Assembly (NCBI GenBank): GCA_963210315.1
Contig: OY723240.1
Location: 1,860,001 to 1,924,000 of the forward strand
DNA from: Rhynchopus euleeides
Taxonomy: Eukaryota; Euglenozoa; Diplonemea; Diplonemida; Diplonemidae
Reading direction: 5' to 3'
Length of the DNA: 64,000 nt
Part shown: positions 30,993 to 42,300 of the stretch, piece by piece
Layout: each line of letters opens with the position of its first letter
Position numbering within the stretch: position 1 is the stretch's first letter
Position numbers and translations under genes: made by a program
Notes under the pieces: generated by a model
What the model was told of the DNA's origin: nothing
What the model saw: only the letters and a program-made list of their open reading frames with translations
Databases searched by the model: none

Positions 30993-31155
30993 TTCCGGGG
31001 GGCTTCGCCCCCCGGACCCCCCTTGCGTGGGGGGCTTCGCCCCCCACGCCACACGCACCTCCCGGCCGGTGGCCGGTTCGGTCGTCGTCGGCTGCGGCCA
31101 AAGGGCGTGCGGTAGCCGACGCCCTTTTGTGCTCGCCTCCTCCTCCCACACTTCA
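30993..31155 (+). repeat. Dispersed G/C hairpin plus pseudoknot-capable block, copy 2
   Basis: Same order as at 28776-28975: two G/C hairpins (GGGGGGCTTCGCCCCCC), then GTCGGCT 31087-31093 with AGCCGAC 31114-31120, and AAAGGGC 31100-31106 with GCCCTTT 31121-31127. The 45 bp around the pseudoknot are identical in both copies while flanks differ. Confidence 0.7.
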
Positions 31156-32828
31156 GTATGTCGTTTCATGTGAGTCCGTGTTCCTGCTTTGTTCTTCTGT
31201 CGACTGGGACGGGCCAGTCCTCGTGGGTTGCCGGCCGGTGTGTCCTCCCCCGGGACCCCCTCCTCCTCCCGCCACTTGCATCTGGTTCAACTTCAGTGAG
31301 AGCTGAGCGGGAGCCATACTTGCTCTCTTGGACCATTTGTCCGCAGTCCTGCATCATGAAGAGTTAGGTAATGCCCAGTCGCAGCCATCCCCCGACCCAG
31401 GTGTTCTGCCGTGGGCCAGGTCACCATCTGTAGGTCACCCCGTCACACACCAGTGGGCAGGCCCTGTCAACGATATCGATGTGACTGCTCTTGCCGCAGG
31501 GCAACGGATGTGGGCCTGCATTGCATCCTGTTGCCGCTCAGTTCTGTTCCCACCGGAGCTTGTTGTTGCGCCGCAGGTCGAACAGCCTTTCGTGTGGTCG
31601 GCGCTGATCTTGTATAGAACGTAGGCAGTAGGCTGCTGTGGGTGACCTGCAGGTTACCCGTCTCTTTCGTGCAGGCAGCGCGAGAGGTGCGATGTTTATG
31701 TGTGGGAGCACGGCAGCTGCCCCACACTCCATTCTGCTCTCTTGTCTGCTGTTTATGTTGAACAAGGTCTGGCTGCCAGTGATCTCGCTGGGGGTCGGGC
31801 AAACCAAAAAAGAAGTCGGGCACAGGGTGGCCGAGCTCGCGAGAAAAAAAGTGCAGCCCAACCCCGCCCCGACTTCCCGTGGTATGATGCAAACAGGATC
31901 GAATGCACGGCCACAGAACATTTTCACCCAATTCGAGAGGCACCGGATGTTGCTGCCTTTGGTCGTCCTGCTCGATCAAAAATCAGGAATCCAGCCCCCC
32001 AGCCGCCGCCACGGTAGTGAACATCCTGAAAGTCTTCGAAGGCTAGTCCCCACACCGGTTGGTGCTGTTGCACATTCCAGGCGGGGATGGTCCTTCGCTT
32101 GGGGCATGATGAGGTGCGCTTCGATGAACACCATCAAGCCCCCAGCATGCCGTTGGGTTTTCATACGCTGCGGCGCATGAAAACTCGGCCACAAGGCCGA
32201 ACCCAAAGCCCCAAAATCTGACCCGGGAGGTGGGGCCGAGGGTAGGGCCATGCCACCCCTGGCGGCCCACCCTCCCAAACAATTACAGAAAAAGGGAGGT
32301 GGGGCCGCGGCCCCCTGCCAGCCCTGGCACGGGATCACTGCTGGCGGGTAGTTCAGGCTCGTGGCCCTCCTCGTTCCGATAGCCCCTCGGACATCCAAAT
32401 GATTCACGTGCAGCAGCCCATGCGCAGAGAACGGTGTGCCGTCTTGTACAGCAACTGTTGGACAACTGTTGAAATCGTTTTTCACCAAAAAAAATCACTC
32501 TGCGGGCCAAGTCGAAGATTTTTCTGGGGACTTTTGGTGTCCCCAATTTTTCAATTTTCGAAAAATAAGCTCACTTTGCTAAACTGGACCCAACTCCCCA
32601 CACTCTTTTTTTCCGACTTTTTCACGGGTTTTTTCCGGTTTTTTTTGGTTTTTTTTGGCGGATGGAGCGAAGACCCCCAGTTGACCCAAATTGACCCGGA
32701 GCGAAGACCCCCATTTCATCGTATTTCCCCCATATCCCCGTCATAATCCCCCCATATTCCACCCGTCGCGATATGCGGGACCTTTTAGGGGCTGAATCGG
32801 GGGGAAAATGGCTTCCCCATAAAGGGGG
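31156..32828. other. Intergenic region with dispersed AT-rich repeat, no gene recognised
   Basis: ORFs up to 180 codons on opposite strands overlap each other and show no recognisable motif. 32478-32610 repeats the AT-rich block at 30086-30215. 32680-32715 carries the GACCCGGAGCGAAG word also found in the palindrome arms. Confidence 0.5.
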
Positions 32829-33456
32829 GACAAGTATGCCTAGGGCAGTGCTTGCAGAATACGCGTATTCTTCGAAAAACCCAAAATCTGCATACGTGCA
32901 TACGTATGAGTACGCATACGGCTCGAATACGCATACGGCTGGCAGGTCACAGGTGGAGGAGAGTGGGCCCGGTGCCTGTGCGCGTCCTGTCGTACTGTGG
33001 CCTAGGTTCTCAGTGCGCAGTGGGCCCATGTGCCTTGGTTCGGCCCCTGGTACCTTGGGTCGGGGAAAGCCCATAAGTATGGGCCAGGCCCCACGGCCCG
33101 TTTGGCACATGTACCAAGGTACTTGGTACATGTACCTGGGCCTGGGTGGACCCAAAATCTGATTTTCCCCCAACGGCAAAATCTGGCTCTCTGGGTGCGC
33201 ATATGTCCCAAAAATGTGTTTCCGGGCATTTTTGGGCACAGTAGCGACGTTCTTCGTGCCAGAACAGCAGGAGGCACAGTGGGCAGGCACCAAAGAGTGG
33301 CATGTGTAGGGGAAACCCTGCCTGGCAGCGTACAGTGCAAAAGTATTAACAGACGTATGGAGGCGTTTTTCCGAAATCTGCATACGTGCATACGTATGAA
33401 TACGCATACGTATGCCCGTATTCGGCGAGCACTGCCCTAGGCATACTTGTACCCCC
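32829..33456. mobile_element. Putative non-autonomous TIR element
   Basis: Left end ACAAGTATGCCTAGGGCAGT (from 32829) matches the reverse complement of the right end (about 33433-33454), and inner bases (GCTYGCMGAATACG) continue the match: TIRs of about 35-40 bp. The roughly 560-bp interior has repeated CATACGTATG words and no transposase frame. The outer ACAAGTATGCCTAGGG module also occurs alone near 13410-13425 and 34609-34625. The exact boundary and superfamily are uncertain. Confidence 0.55.
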
Positions 33457-34749
33457 ATATGGGGAAGGCCAAAAATATGGGGAAAATATGGGGGGAATAT
33501 GGGGGGTTTTTCAAGTCCTGTTCCCCCATATTTCCCCCATATGGGGGATATATGGGGGAAAACCCAGGGGTTCCTCAGGTGGAAGCAGTCAGCAAACAGT
33601 TCTCCTCGTTCTGCTTTTCACAGGGTGTGAAGTCAGCCACTGACAGGGGACGTCTAGCACCTTGCAGTGCCATCTCACCTCGTCGCTTTCTGCAGAGAGG
33701 AAACGCCCGGCTGAAGTGCTCGAGTCAGACCACAAAAGGTGCTGTGAGAGTGCCGACCGCCACTTTCTTCAAGTCTGAGTAGCGGTCATCAGAGCATCCT
33801 GTACAGTAGTCCTGTCTTTGCTGGCAGAACAGTTGCGTCCTGCAGCCAGTCCTTGTACTGGCCTTCACAGGTCTCATTCCACCCGGCAGATGCAGCTTGA
33901 ACATGTCAAGCTGCCTGGTGACGAGCGTCGACTCCGACTTTTCGGCGCTCGGAGCGGTCAAAAGCGGCGGAAGCGCCTGACACCCCAGAATGCACTGCTT
34001 GTGAATTCCCTTGTCTAATTAAGGATCCCAGGGGGCAGTTCGCAATCGCAAACACACCAGAGGAGGAGGACAGCGAGTGTGAGAGTGACGTGCCGGACAG
34101 GACTTCAAAACACAGGAGTGTGTGTTGTGAGGAGCTGTTAACCCTGAACGCGCTATGTGTGTCTGTGCGTATGTGTCCACCACCGCTGCCGCTGTCACTG
34201 CAGTGCCCCGCCAAACCGGGAAGCGTTCGCTCTCCGCTGCCGCTGTATCGGCGCAGGAGAGGAACAGGAGGTCGGTGCGACCCACCTGGGGGATCTTCCA
34301 GGGGGGGCCAGACCTGGCCACACCTGAACGAGCGCGCACCTCCCCAGGATCGGACTCCTGGAGGATCCCCAACAAGGCATGAGGCCGGTTTCGACGCGCA
34401 CTTCGTGTGTGTCTGTGCCTGAGTGGTTTGATGTTCTCCCGTTGCAGCACGAATACCCCCATATCCCCCCATATGGGCCCCATATTTCCCCCATATTCCC
34501 CCATATTTTACCGGGTTTTCCCCATATTTTCAGCCTTTTTCCCCATATGGGGACGGGGTTTTGAGACCCCCCATATTTCCCCCAAATTTAGGGGGTTCCC
34601 CATATGGGGGGACAAGTATGCCTAGGGGGGGGTCACTGGGGGGGACAAACCCCAAAATTCCACTTTCCCTCGGAGGTCATTTTTGGGCCAAAAAAATATG
34701 AAAAACCGGTCCAGAATATGTCGGAATCCGGAAATACCCCCACTACAAC
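33457..34749. other. Intergenic, CATATGGGG-rich flanks, no gene recognised
   Basis: 33465-33565 and 34445-34630 are rich in CCCCCATATTT and CATATGGGGG words. The mixed-composition block between (33570-34430) has overlapping frames on both strands without a recognisable domain. Confidence 0.45.
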
Positions 34750-35091
34750 ATGATCTGTGGCCTTGTTACCCTCTCAGACCCCATCCTAATTTTCCATACC
34801 ACAACTTGTACCGAGCCCACCCCCGGTGGACAAGGTCTCATCGTGATCAACATGCAATGGGCCAAGAAAAGCTCTGTTCCACCCTTCAAAGCTGCCGAGA
34901 GGTTCCTGTGGAGTCTATCGGAACAGCGGTGCAAGCCCTGCTGTGAGATAGCGGTGCTGCAGGTCGCAGATATCGCACAAGAAGGTACCTACCGGTTGTT
35001 GTACCGGAAGCACACCGTGGTGAAGGTGCAGCACAGGTGGCACGGTTGCCCCTGTACGAACATATACTCCACTGCAGCGCTCGCACCCTAG
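34750..35091 (+). CDS. Hypothetical small protein, 113 aa
   Basis: ATG-initiated frame with protein-like composition, unlike the low-complexity frames around it: hydrophobic N-terminus (MICGLVTLSDPILIF), a middle WAKKSSVPPFKAAERFLWSL and a Cys/His pattern CKPC...H...H..CPC that could hold a metal. Not recognised. It may be one exon or a relic of a larger gene together with the ORF at 35297-35602. Confidence 0.3.
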   Translation: MICGLVTLSDPILIFHTTTCTEPTPGGQGLIVINMQWAKKSSVPPFKAAERFLWSLSEQRCKPCCEIAVLQVADIAQEGTYRLLYRKHTVVKVQHRWHGCPCTNIYSTAALAP

Positions 35092-35296
35092 TGCTGACGT
35101 GAGCCGAGGTCGGTGTGGATCGAATTCAAACAGGTGTGGTGCACGACTGGCTGGAGGGTCTCCTCTCGTCAATGACAGTACAGCTGATCAGCCGCTTTCA
35201 GTGTACAGCCTCAACGGTGACTGCACTCGCACAGGTCACCGCAAGCGGAAGAGTGAATATTGAGGTGGGGAAATCCCCCTGTACCCTCGGCAGAGG

Positions 35297-35602
35297 ATGT
35301 GCGCGCATTTGCGAAGCGACCGCGTCCTCAGACAACTGCCCAGGAAGCGTTCCGGGAGATACTTGCCCCACAAGCAGGGCGAGATCCGCAGCTTTCTGGG
35401 AAGGAAACGGGGTGCTGAATTGATGGATCGCGCCGAGGAGAGCGGGCTCCACCAGGATGAATTCACCATACTTGAGCTCCAGGAGAACCTCCTGGACGAT
35501 ATGTATGCGGAACTTGATACAATGCCTCTTCCCAGTGGTTGTAGTCAAAAAATGACGAAGCCACGCTACTACCCCGAGGTACAAGTTCTGGTAGGAAAAT
35601 AA
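35297..35602 (+). CDS. Hypothetical small protein, 101 aa
   Basis: ATG-initiated frame; the basic first half (LRQLPRKRSGRYLPHKQGEI) is followed by an acidic helical stretch (ELQENLLDDMYAELD). No family recognised. It lies 205 bp after the preceding small ORF and just before the assembly gap, so it may be a fragment of a gene disrupted or unfinished here. Confidence 0.28.
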   Translation: MCAHLRSDRVLRQLPRKRSGRYLPHKQGEIRSFLGRKRGAELMDRAEESGLHQDEFTILELQENLLDDMYAELDTMPLPSGCSQKMTKPRYYPEVQVLVGK

Positions 35603-35721
35603 AAAATGGGCGAAAAATGCCTTCCCGGGTGTCAAAAATCACCGAAATGGGCCTAAAACCTGTTTTCCACCACATATCGGCCAACAGCTACCCAAAAATA
35701 GGCTCTCCGGGGGTCGGAATG

Positions 35722-35921
35722 NNNNNNNNNNNNNNNNNNNNNNNNNNNNNNNNNNNNNNNNNNNNNNNNNNNNNNNNNNNNNNNNNNNNNNNNNNNNNNN
35801 NNNNNNNNNNNNNNNNNNNNNNNNNNNNNNNNNNNNNNNNNNNNNNNNNNNNNNNNNNNNNNNNNNNNNNNNNNNNNNNNNNNNNNNNNNNNNNNNNNNN
35901 NNNNNNNNNNNNNNNNNNNNN
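35722..35921. other. Assembly gap (200 N)
   Basis: Exactly 200 N. It is followed at once by a (CT)n tract and a tandem repeat, the likely cause of the gap. True length unknown. Confidence 1.
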
Positions 35922-35954
<33 letters not shown>

Positions 35955-36235
35955 CTCTCTCTCCCTCTGCCTCTGTCTCGGATCCTTCGAGTGTGAATAC
36001 CAACCTCCGTGGAGGCAACCAATATTCGGGGGGGGGGGGGGGGATAATTTCCCCCCCCTCCCATCCCCACCCCCTGTCTGTCTGCCCTCTCTCTCTCTCT
36101 GTCTCGGATCCTGCCGTCGCAAGATCCAGGAAGAAGGAGATCCTGCTGTCGAGTGTGAATACCAGCCTCCGTGGAAGCAAACAGTATTCGGGGGGGTATA
36201 GGAGGAGGGGATATTTTCCCCCCTCCCATTCCCAT
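35922..36235. repeat. (CT)n tract and imperfect tandem repeat of about 164 bp
   Basis: (CT)n at 35922-35952. The block GAGTGTGAATACCARCCTCC at 35988-36007 recurs at 36152-36171, in each case followed by GTGGARGCAA, CARTATTCGGGG and a run of C. Units continue into the gap, so more copies may be missing. Confidence 0.8.
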
Positions 36236-36269
36236 CCCTCCTCCTCCTCCTGTAACACACCAGCACACC

Positions 36270-39200
36270 ATGGTATGTGTCGATCGCACCTCTGCCGAGT
36301 CGCGCTCCAGCAGCTGTGGGAGCGGCGTCGGCGACGATGCGGTCCGAGCGCAGCAGCTCGCCGCAAAAATTCACCGCCAGCAGCTCCTCATCTCGACCCT
36401 CGAGGCGGAGCTCTCAGACAACCCAAACGACACCCCCACAGCCGCCCACACAGATGCGGGAGGGCAGCGGGGCCTTCTCGGCGGGCCCAACCAAGCTGAG
36501 CTGTACCTCAACCCGTCGCTAGCGCAGGCCCTGCGCGAGGTGCACTGCTTCATACACCCGCCGGCAGACCCGCCGACGCTTTTGCCGGGGCGGGTGCCTC
36601 CTGCAGCCACCGCCGGCACCACTGCGCCACCACCGCCGTCCCCACCTCAGCCCCTCCACCAGTCCCGGAGAGGTCTGTGGGGGGGCTCCATCCCTGCTGC
36701 CGCAGGGCTGACCGCAACCGCCGCCGCCACCACTGCATCCCACTGGAGGCCGTTGGAGGGGGGCACGGCAGGGGTGGCCCGGCACACCGGAGACGCAGGT
36801 GGGGTGGCCGTGCCGAATCCTGTGGTGTCGCTTCGGGGGGCAAGCAGGCCTCTGTTGCAGAAGGGTGGCGGAGGGGGTGGCACCGGCATGTCCGTGCCGG
36901 TCCGTCTCCCCAGCGGCGGCGCCGTGGTGATCGATGGCGTCGCGTCGCTGGATGACGTGGTGAACGGCGTGTCCTCCCTCGCAGGCATCCCCCCCGCCCG
37001 CCAGAGGTTCTTCCACAACGGCATCCCGGTGTCGGGCGGCGGGGGCAGCTCCGCCACCACCGACCCCGCCGCAATCCCCTTCCGCAGCCTCGCCGCTGCG
37101 GCAGCAGCAGCCTCGGTCTCAACACCCGCCCCCCTCGAGCTAACACTCCACGACACCCGGGGCGGCGGAGGCCTCGGCGGCGGTGGCGGGGTGTGGCGCC
37201 ACACCGCACCCCACCCACCCCACCACCACCCCCTCACGCAGGAGGTGGCGGCAGCGGCTGCGCCGCCGCCGCCACCACCCGTGGGAGCATGCCCCCCCGC
37301 GTCGCCCACCCCCACCCCCACCCCCGCGCTGCTGCAGGGCAGCTCGGCAGGGGTGGGGGTTGGGTTGGGGCCCACAGCTGCGGACGGGGCAGCTTCCTTC
37401 CCCCTGCCCCGAAGCCCCTCCCCGCAGGAGGTCGGGGGTGGGGGCGGTGGGGGTGGTGGCTTCGCCCTTCCTCCTCACCCGAAGCAGGGCGGCCAGACCC
37501 CCTGGGGGGGGCTCGGGGGGGCTGGGTCGGGGGTGGCGGTGCCGGGTTGGCTGCAGCAGCAGCAGCAGCATCACGCGGCGCAGCCTGCGTGGCGTGCCGC
37601 CACCCCGACGCCGCCCTCTGCGCTGCTCGGTGAGTCGCTCCTGGGGGAGCCGTCGTTCTCCTCAGCATCACCCCCCGCTGTGCTGCGCTGCGGCAGCAGC
37701 AGCAGCAGCGCGGCAAGCATGGGCCCCCCACGACTCTCACTCCTCTCCAGGAGCGCGCCCGGCGCAACCGCCACGCCACACCCCGCTCTCCCCACCCCGC
37801 CGCAGCACCATGGCACCCCCACCTCCAGCCTGCTCCGCGGGTTGGAAGAGCGACCCCTCTCCGCGTCTGGGGCACCCTCCGATACACCCAGCCCCACCCC
37901 CACCCCCACCCCTGCCGCCACCCCAACCGCATCCGCCTCCAAGGGGGGGGAGTGCGTCGGGGTGGGCAATGCGCGGCCCACAAAGCCCCCCCTGCGAGGG
38001 TGGCATCTCCCCCCAGCTGCCGCGGATGCATCCGGTGGGTCAACCCCCCGCCTCCCTGCCGAGGGCTGCTTAGGGAGCCCCGTTGCTTCTTCTCGGGAGG
38101 CCTCCTCGGGTTCCCTGCAGGGGGCAGCACGGCAGCCAGCCCCGCAGGTTGAGCCGGGGCTTCCGCAGGCCGGGGGTGGCCCCCCCTCGGAGGTGCGGAA
38201 GGGGCGTGATGAGTCTCCATCGGAGGCAGAACCAGACCCCGACGAGGGGTGTGAGATGGTGCGGATTCCGAGACAGCCCGGTGGGGGTGTGCGGGAGACG
38301 GGGTTAGTCGAGGCGTGGCAGTTGGGGAGGGCGATTCCCCACAGGTGGCCTTTCCAGCTGGTCGCGGTGGTGGCGTCGTTGCAGGCGGGGAGTGGCAAGG
38401 TGTGCTGCTGCGCCGACCGGGGCGGGTGCTGTGTCCGGGTCTTCCAGCTGGGGAAGCAGGGCAAGGAGCTGGATTCCTACCCCTTCGATGGCGTGCAGTG
38501 CCTCGCCTCCGATGGGGACAACCTGGTTGTCGCAGGGGCAGGCACGCTGCGCTGCGTGACGAGCCCCAACTGGAGCCTCCGGTGGGAGATCCCCGCGGGC
38601 GACATCCAAGTCCTGGCTGCAGGTGGGGGCGCTCTGGTGTTTGGTCAGGAGAAGGGGCCACTCAGGCTGAGCAATCTCTCGCAGAGCCCGACGCACAGGA
38701 GATCAGTGGGGCTGCAGAGCAGCGTTGCCCAGGTCAGGTGGACCACCCTTCTGGTGGAGTGTCCCTATATCGTTGCGTTGGATGGAGACTCTGCTCTCGC
38801 CGTGTGGCTGACGACGGATCTGACGACCTGCAGCCAGCCTGATCTGCTCCTCCGTGTGGGGAGGAGGTTTGGGTTCCGGAGATTCACCAGCTTCCCGTGC
38901 TCCATCCGGTCGGCGACGCATCTCAGCGCGTGCAACAGCGTGCTGGCGACGAAGCACCGAATGCACGCCTTCCTGTGGGAGACTGTGACAGGGCGTCACC
39001 TCGTGGAGGTTCCCGTATCGGAGTTTTCGGTGATCGCCCTGGCGGGGTGTGCGGAGGACGGGATATTTGTGGTCTGCGATGTGGCGTGCATCAGGGTGTA
39101 CGACCTGGTGTATATCTTGGAGGCTGCGGGTGGGTCGGACGGCTGCACCTACACGGGGCCTGCGATGTGGGAGAACCCTTGCCCCCCTGGGGTTGGGGCT

Positions 39201-39356
39201 GTCACTCGGTTGGTATGTCTGGTCTGGGGGGGGGGGGGGTTGGAGCAGTGTCGGTGCCGTGTGTGTGGTGTGTGCGGGAGCCTTTCCAAAGCAAACATTT
39301 TTTTTGTCTTTGCGATTGCTGTGTGTGCGAACAGTGGCTGGAGTGCATATGTGTAA
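36270..39356 (+). CDS. Large protein with ubiquitin-like segment and WD-like propeller
   Basis: 1028 aa from the first ATG (36270-36272), with a short heptad-like stretch near 26-50. Residues about 207-298 resemble ubiquitin: VPVRLPSGGAVVIDGVASL, GIPPARQRFFHNGIPV (compare the GIPPDQQRLIF region of ubiquitin), a Ser/Ala/Pro insert, then LELTLHDTRGG like ubiquitin's last strand and Gly-Gly end. About 300-640 is Pro/Gly/Ser/Gln low complexity. About 675-1000 has repeated beta-strand/Trp patterns of a propeller (CVRVFQLG, NLVVAGAGTLRCV, FVVCDVACIRVYDLV). The last 40 or so residues follow a strong GTATGT donor-like site at 39213, include a G run and look intronic, so the true 3' end is probably spliced beyond 39212. 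Could be a scaffold or ubiquitin-pathway adaptor; function not assigned. Confidence 0.65.
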   Translation: MVCVDRTSAESRSSSCGSGVGDDAVRAQQLAAKIHRQQLLISTLEAELSDNPNDTPTAAHTDAGGQRGLLGGPNQAELYLNPSLAQALREVHCFIHPPADPPTLLPGRVPPAATAGTTAPPPPSPPQPLHQSRRGLWGGSIPAAAGLTATAAATTASHWRPLEGGTAGVARHTGDAGGVAVPNPVVSLRGASRPLLQKGGGGGGTGMSVPVRLPSGGAVVIDGVASLDDVVNGVSSLAGIPPARQRFFHNGIPVSGGGGSSATTDPAAIPFRSLAAAAAAASVSTPAPLELTLHDTRGGGGLGGGGGVWRHTAPHPPHHHPLTQEVAAAAAPPPPPPVGACPPASPTPTPTPALLQGSSAGVGVGLGPTAADGAASFPLPRSPSPQEVGGGGGGGGGFALPPHPKQGGQTPWGGLGGAGSGVAVPGWLQQQQQHHAAQPAWRAATPTPPSALLGESLLGEPSFSSASPPAVLRCGSSSSSAASMGPPRLSLLSRSAPGATATPHPALPTPPQHHGTPTSSLLRGLEERPLSASGAPSDTPSPTPTPTPAATPTASASKGGECVGVGNARPTKPPLRGWHLPPAAADASGGSTPRLPAEGCLGSPVASSREASSGSLQGAARQPAPQVEPGLPQAGGGPPSEVRKGRDESPSEAEPDPDEGCEMVRIPRQPGGGVRETGLVEAWQLGRAIPHRWPFQLVAVVASLQAGSGKVCCCADRGGCCVRVFQLGKQGKELDSYPFDGVQCLASDGDNLVVAGAGTLRCVTSPNWSLRWEIPAGDIQVLAAGGGALVFGQEKGPLRLSNLSQSPTHRRSVGLQSSVAQVRWTTLLVECPYIVALDGDSALAVWLTTDLTTCSQPDLLLRVGRRFGFRRFTSFPCSIRSATHLSACNSVLATKHRMHAFLWETVTGRHLVEVPVSEFSVIALAGCAEDGIFVVCDVACIRVYDLVYILEAAGGSDGCTYTGPAMWENPCPPGVGAVTRLVCLVWGGGGLEQCRCRVCGVCGSLSKANIFFVFAIAVCANSGWSAYV

Positions 39357-42300
39357 TGTATTCTCTCTGAGAGAGGGCCTGCATCATGCTCACATATTGC
39401 ATGCCCTTCCCCGCACAGCTGCTAGCAGGCACCACTGCCATTGTTGCAGTGCACGAGCATGGTGTAGTAGAGTGGCGTCCGACAACACCAAAGTATGCAT
39501 CTGACCGAGCTGGGGTGGTTTCTAAATCAAATCTCTTGTGATCATCGCATCACGCAAGGGTGTGCCCTCTTTAGCAATACGATTGAGGAACTGCGACACC
39601 CCCTTCGGTGTGGGAGGTGCCACACGACAGAACGTTTTTGATAGTTCAAAATATTGCCACCACGAACCGACCACCGCTGTGGAGTGGCAACGTGGTGCCG
39701 TGAGGCATTATGCATCCGTGGGTCTTCCCAGCAGGACACCCAAACGCAACCATGGGGGAGAACCCTGCAGTGGAGGCGACGTGCCGTGGGTAATTCGTCG
39801 TACATGCATAACCGGATTGCCCGCATTCACCATAGCCACCATCCGCTGGGGGAGCTTCACAACCATCCCACAACACCCTCACAGAAACTGTATGATCGCG
39901 TAGACAGGTTGCCGGTCGGAGGGGAGTGCGTTTTCCACACTTGGTACTGGAGCTATTTTGTACCTGGTCTGTATCTTGTACCGTTGTGGCCATCCATTCG
40001 GCTCTTTCTACTTTCCAAGTTCCGTGATTTTTGCCTCGTCATCCCTCTCCCCGTTTCCCCTGCTCCAACTTTCTTGTCTTACGAGTTGCAAGTGACGAAC
40101 CGAAGCCGTATAGTAACGAATGAAAATCCTACGGCTGAAGCGGGGTGGGATGGGGCGGAGGGGGAGGGAGGGGGTGGGGGTTATTGCTGTCGTGTATGGT
40201 GGGGGACACACACGCCTCGCCAAACACTTGCAAGGATATTAGATCTGGCACCTTTTTTCCGTGAACGAACAAGATGAAAACAAGTTCATTTTTGACACTC
40301 CCGCAGCCCCCCCCCCCCCTCCCCCACGTGTGGATTTTTAATACCGTGGAACAATCACTTCTACATTCTACTCTTTACCTCCACCCTCCCCATTCCCACA
40401 CTCCCCCAGCTCTTCCCATCAGCCGCGCACCGTGACCTTCAGATCCGCGGCAAGCAAATCTATGCAGTGCAGAGTGCACCTGAGCACACGGCTCTTGGTG
40501 CAAATACCCCACACGACGCAGTAGTCAGGGGCCCGACTGGTTTCGTTTCGTGACTTGCCAAACCACTACATGCCGCACAGCAGACTTATCACAAAATACT
40601 TCCTTCGAAATCGGGCTCAAATGCCCACAACGGACCCAGGGACCAATCTGAACGGCCTCCCTCAGTGGTGCACCCCACGACGTGCTGGTCAGTTGTCAAG
40701 CCATCCGGTCGGTCGACCGTCCGAAACCGACCACACAACTGGTCGACCTGGCCGCCAACCGGTGACAAAAAGATAAGGCTAGTGTTTGTGCGCCAACTCC
40801 GGGCAAAACAGAAGCAACACCGCAGCCTGATGAGGATGTTGCATTTGTTGCCCAAAGCGCTGCCTGCTATCTTTTTGTGACACTGACAGGAGCCCAGGGG
40901 TGGAGCTTGGGGGTTTTTTCGGGTCAGCTGACCTGATTTTCTGCAGGCCCTCACAAAAAATCAGGTCAGGGTAAAAAGAAAAAAAAATATAGATTTTCGG
41001 GAAACCGGAAAAGTTGGCTCCTCGCCTTGGGGTCTCAAGGTGACCAGGAGGCGTTTCGTGAGCAAAGTGACCCCAGCGACATGAGCACAGGCCTCAAACA
41101 GTCACAATAGAGGACAAATGGAGCTGCCCAACCCGTACCGTGCAACAGACGTTTACTACCGTGGCCTCCGGCGGCTGGGGGGCTCCGCCCCCCAGACCCC
41201 CCTGTGGCATGTGCCTGTCTTGTACCCAAGCCCTTTACATCAGGGAATGGAGTACAGACCGCCCTCAGTATCCTCAGGAGGACGCAGCCAACTCACACAG
41301 AATCCGTACGCCCGCAAGTCACAGATGTTCACTACCGTGGCCTCCGGCGGCTGGGGGCTCCGCCCCCCAGACCCCCCCTATGGCATGTGTTTGTCTTGTG
41401 AGAAAAATTGGCTGACCCGATCTGACCCGATCCAGCCCGTAACCCCAAATTTCAAGCTCCACCCCTGCAGGAGCCCCTGCCGCAGTAAACAAAAAAAATG
41501 ACATCCGACCAGCCGATGCCCCTGACAGCACGCAGGCACACCTCCACACACCCCTCGTATCAAGGGTGTTTAAGGGAGGCCATCCCTCGTTTACCTTATA
41601 TTCTGTTTCACCGCCCCCCCTCCCCCCTGCATGCCCACACCCCGTATCCTAGATCCACAGACACTGCCCCTCATAGAGAGTGAAGGGGCGGCCGACTCTG
41701 TAACCTGCTTATTTCTCGACACCACACCCCCAAACCCTGCTCGAAGCCAGCGATGTATTATTCCTTACTCACGGCATGAGGCCCGTCCCTGAATGGGCTT
41801 GTGCCGTCGAGGCACTGCCCCTCACCGGGGGTGGGTGAGGGGGCCTGCATGGGATCACGCTCAAAGTATTCGTTCAAAAGAAAATGCCGCGTGCAGTGTT
41901 TCCGCGAACAGACACAGATTGCCCAACGCCAGGGGCAAAAGGAAACCCCCCGCTTTTCATATGCAACCCAACGATAACAAGGCAATTCAAATGATCGGGG
42001 CGGGGAGGGGGGGGGGGGGGGGATTTTTTCTCGCGAAGGCTTTTTTTTGAGGGTCGCAAACACATCCCAAGTGCCTCGCACCACCCCTCCCACTCTGTGC
42101 CCCCCTCCCCGCCTGGTGGCCCCGATTAGGCAGCAGACGGCATGATCCTGTATCATGGTTGACTTCCTGCGGGCCTTCATCGTGTGGGCTTTCCCTCAGC
42201 CCTCCCCCTCCCCCTCTCCCCCTGCATTGGCGCGCGTTCGTTCGAAAATTGGTTCTGTCCATTAAGGCATGCGACTCTGTGCCGTGCTTGCCACAGTGCA

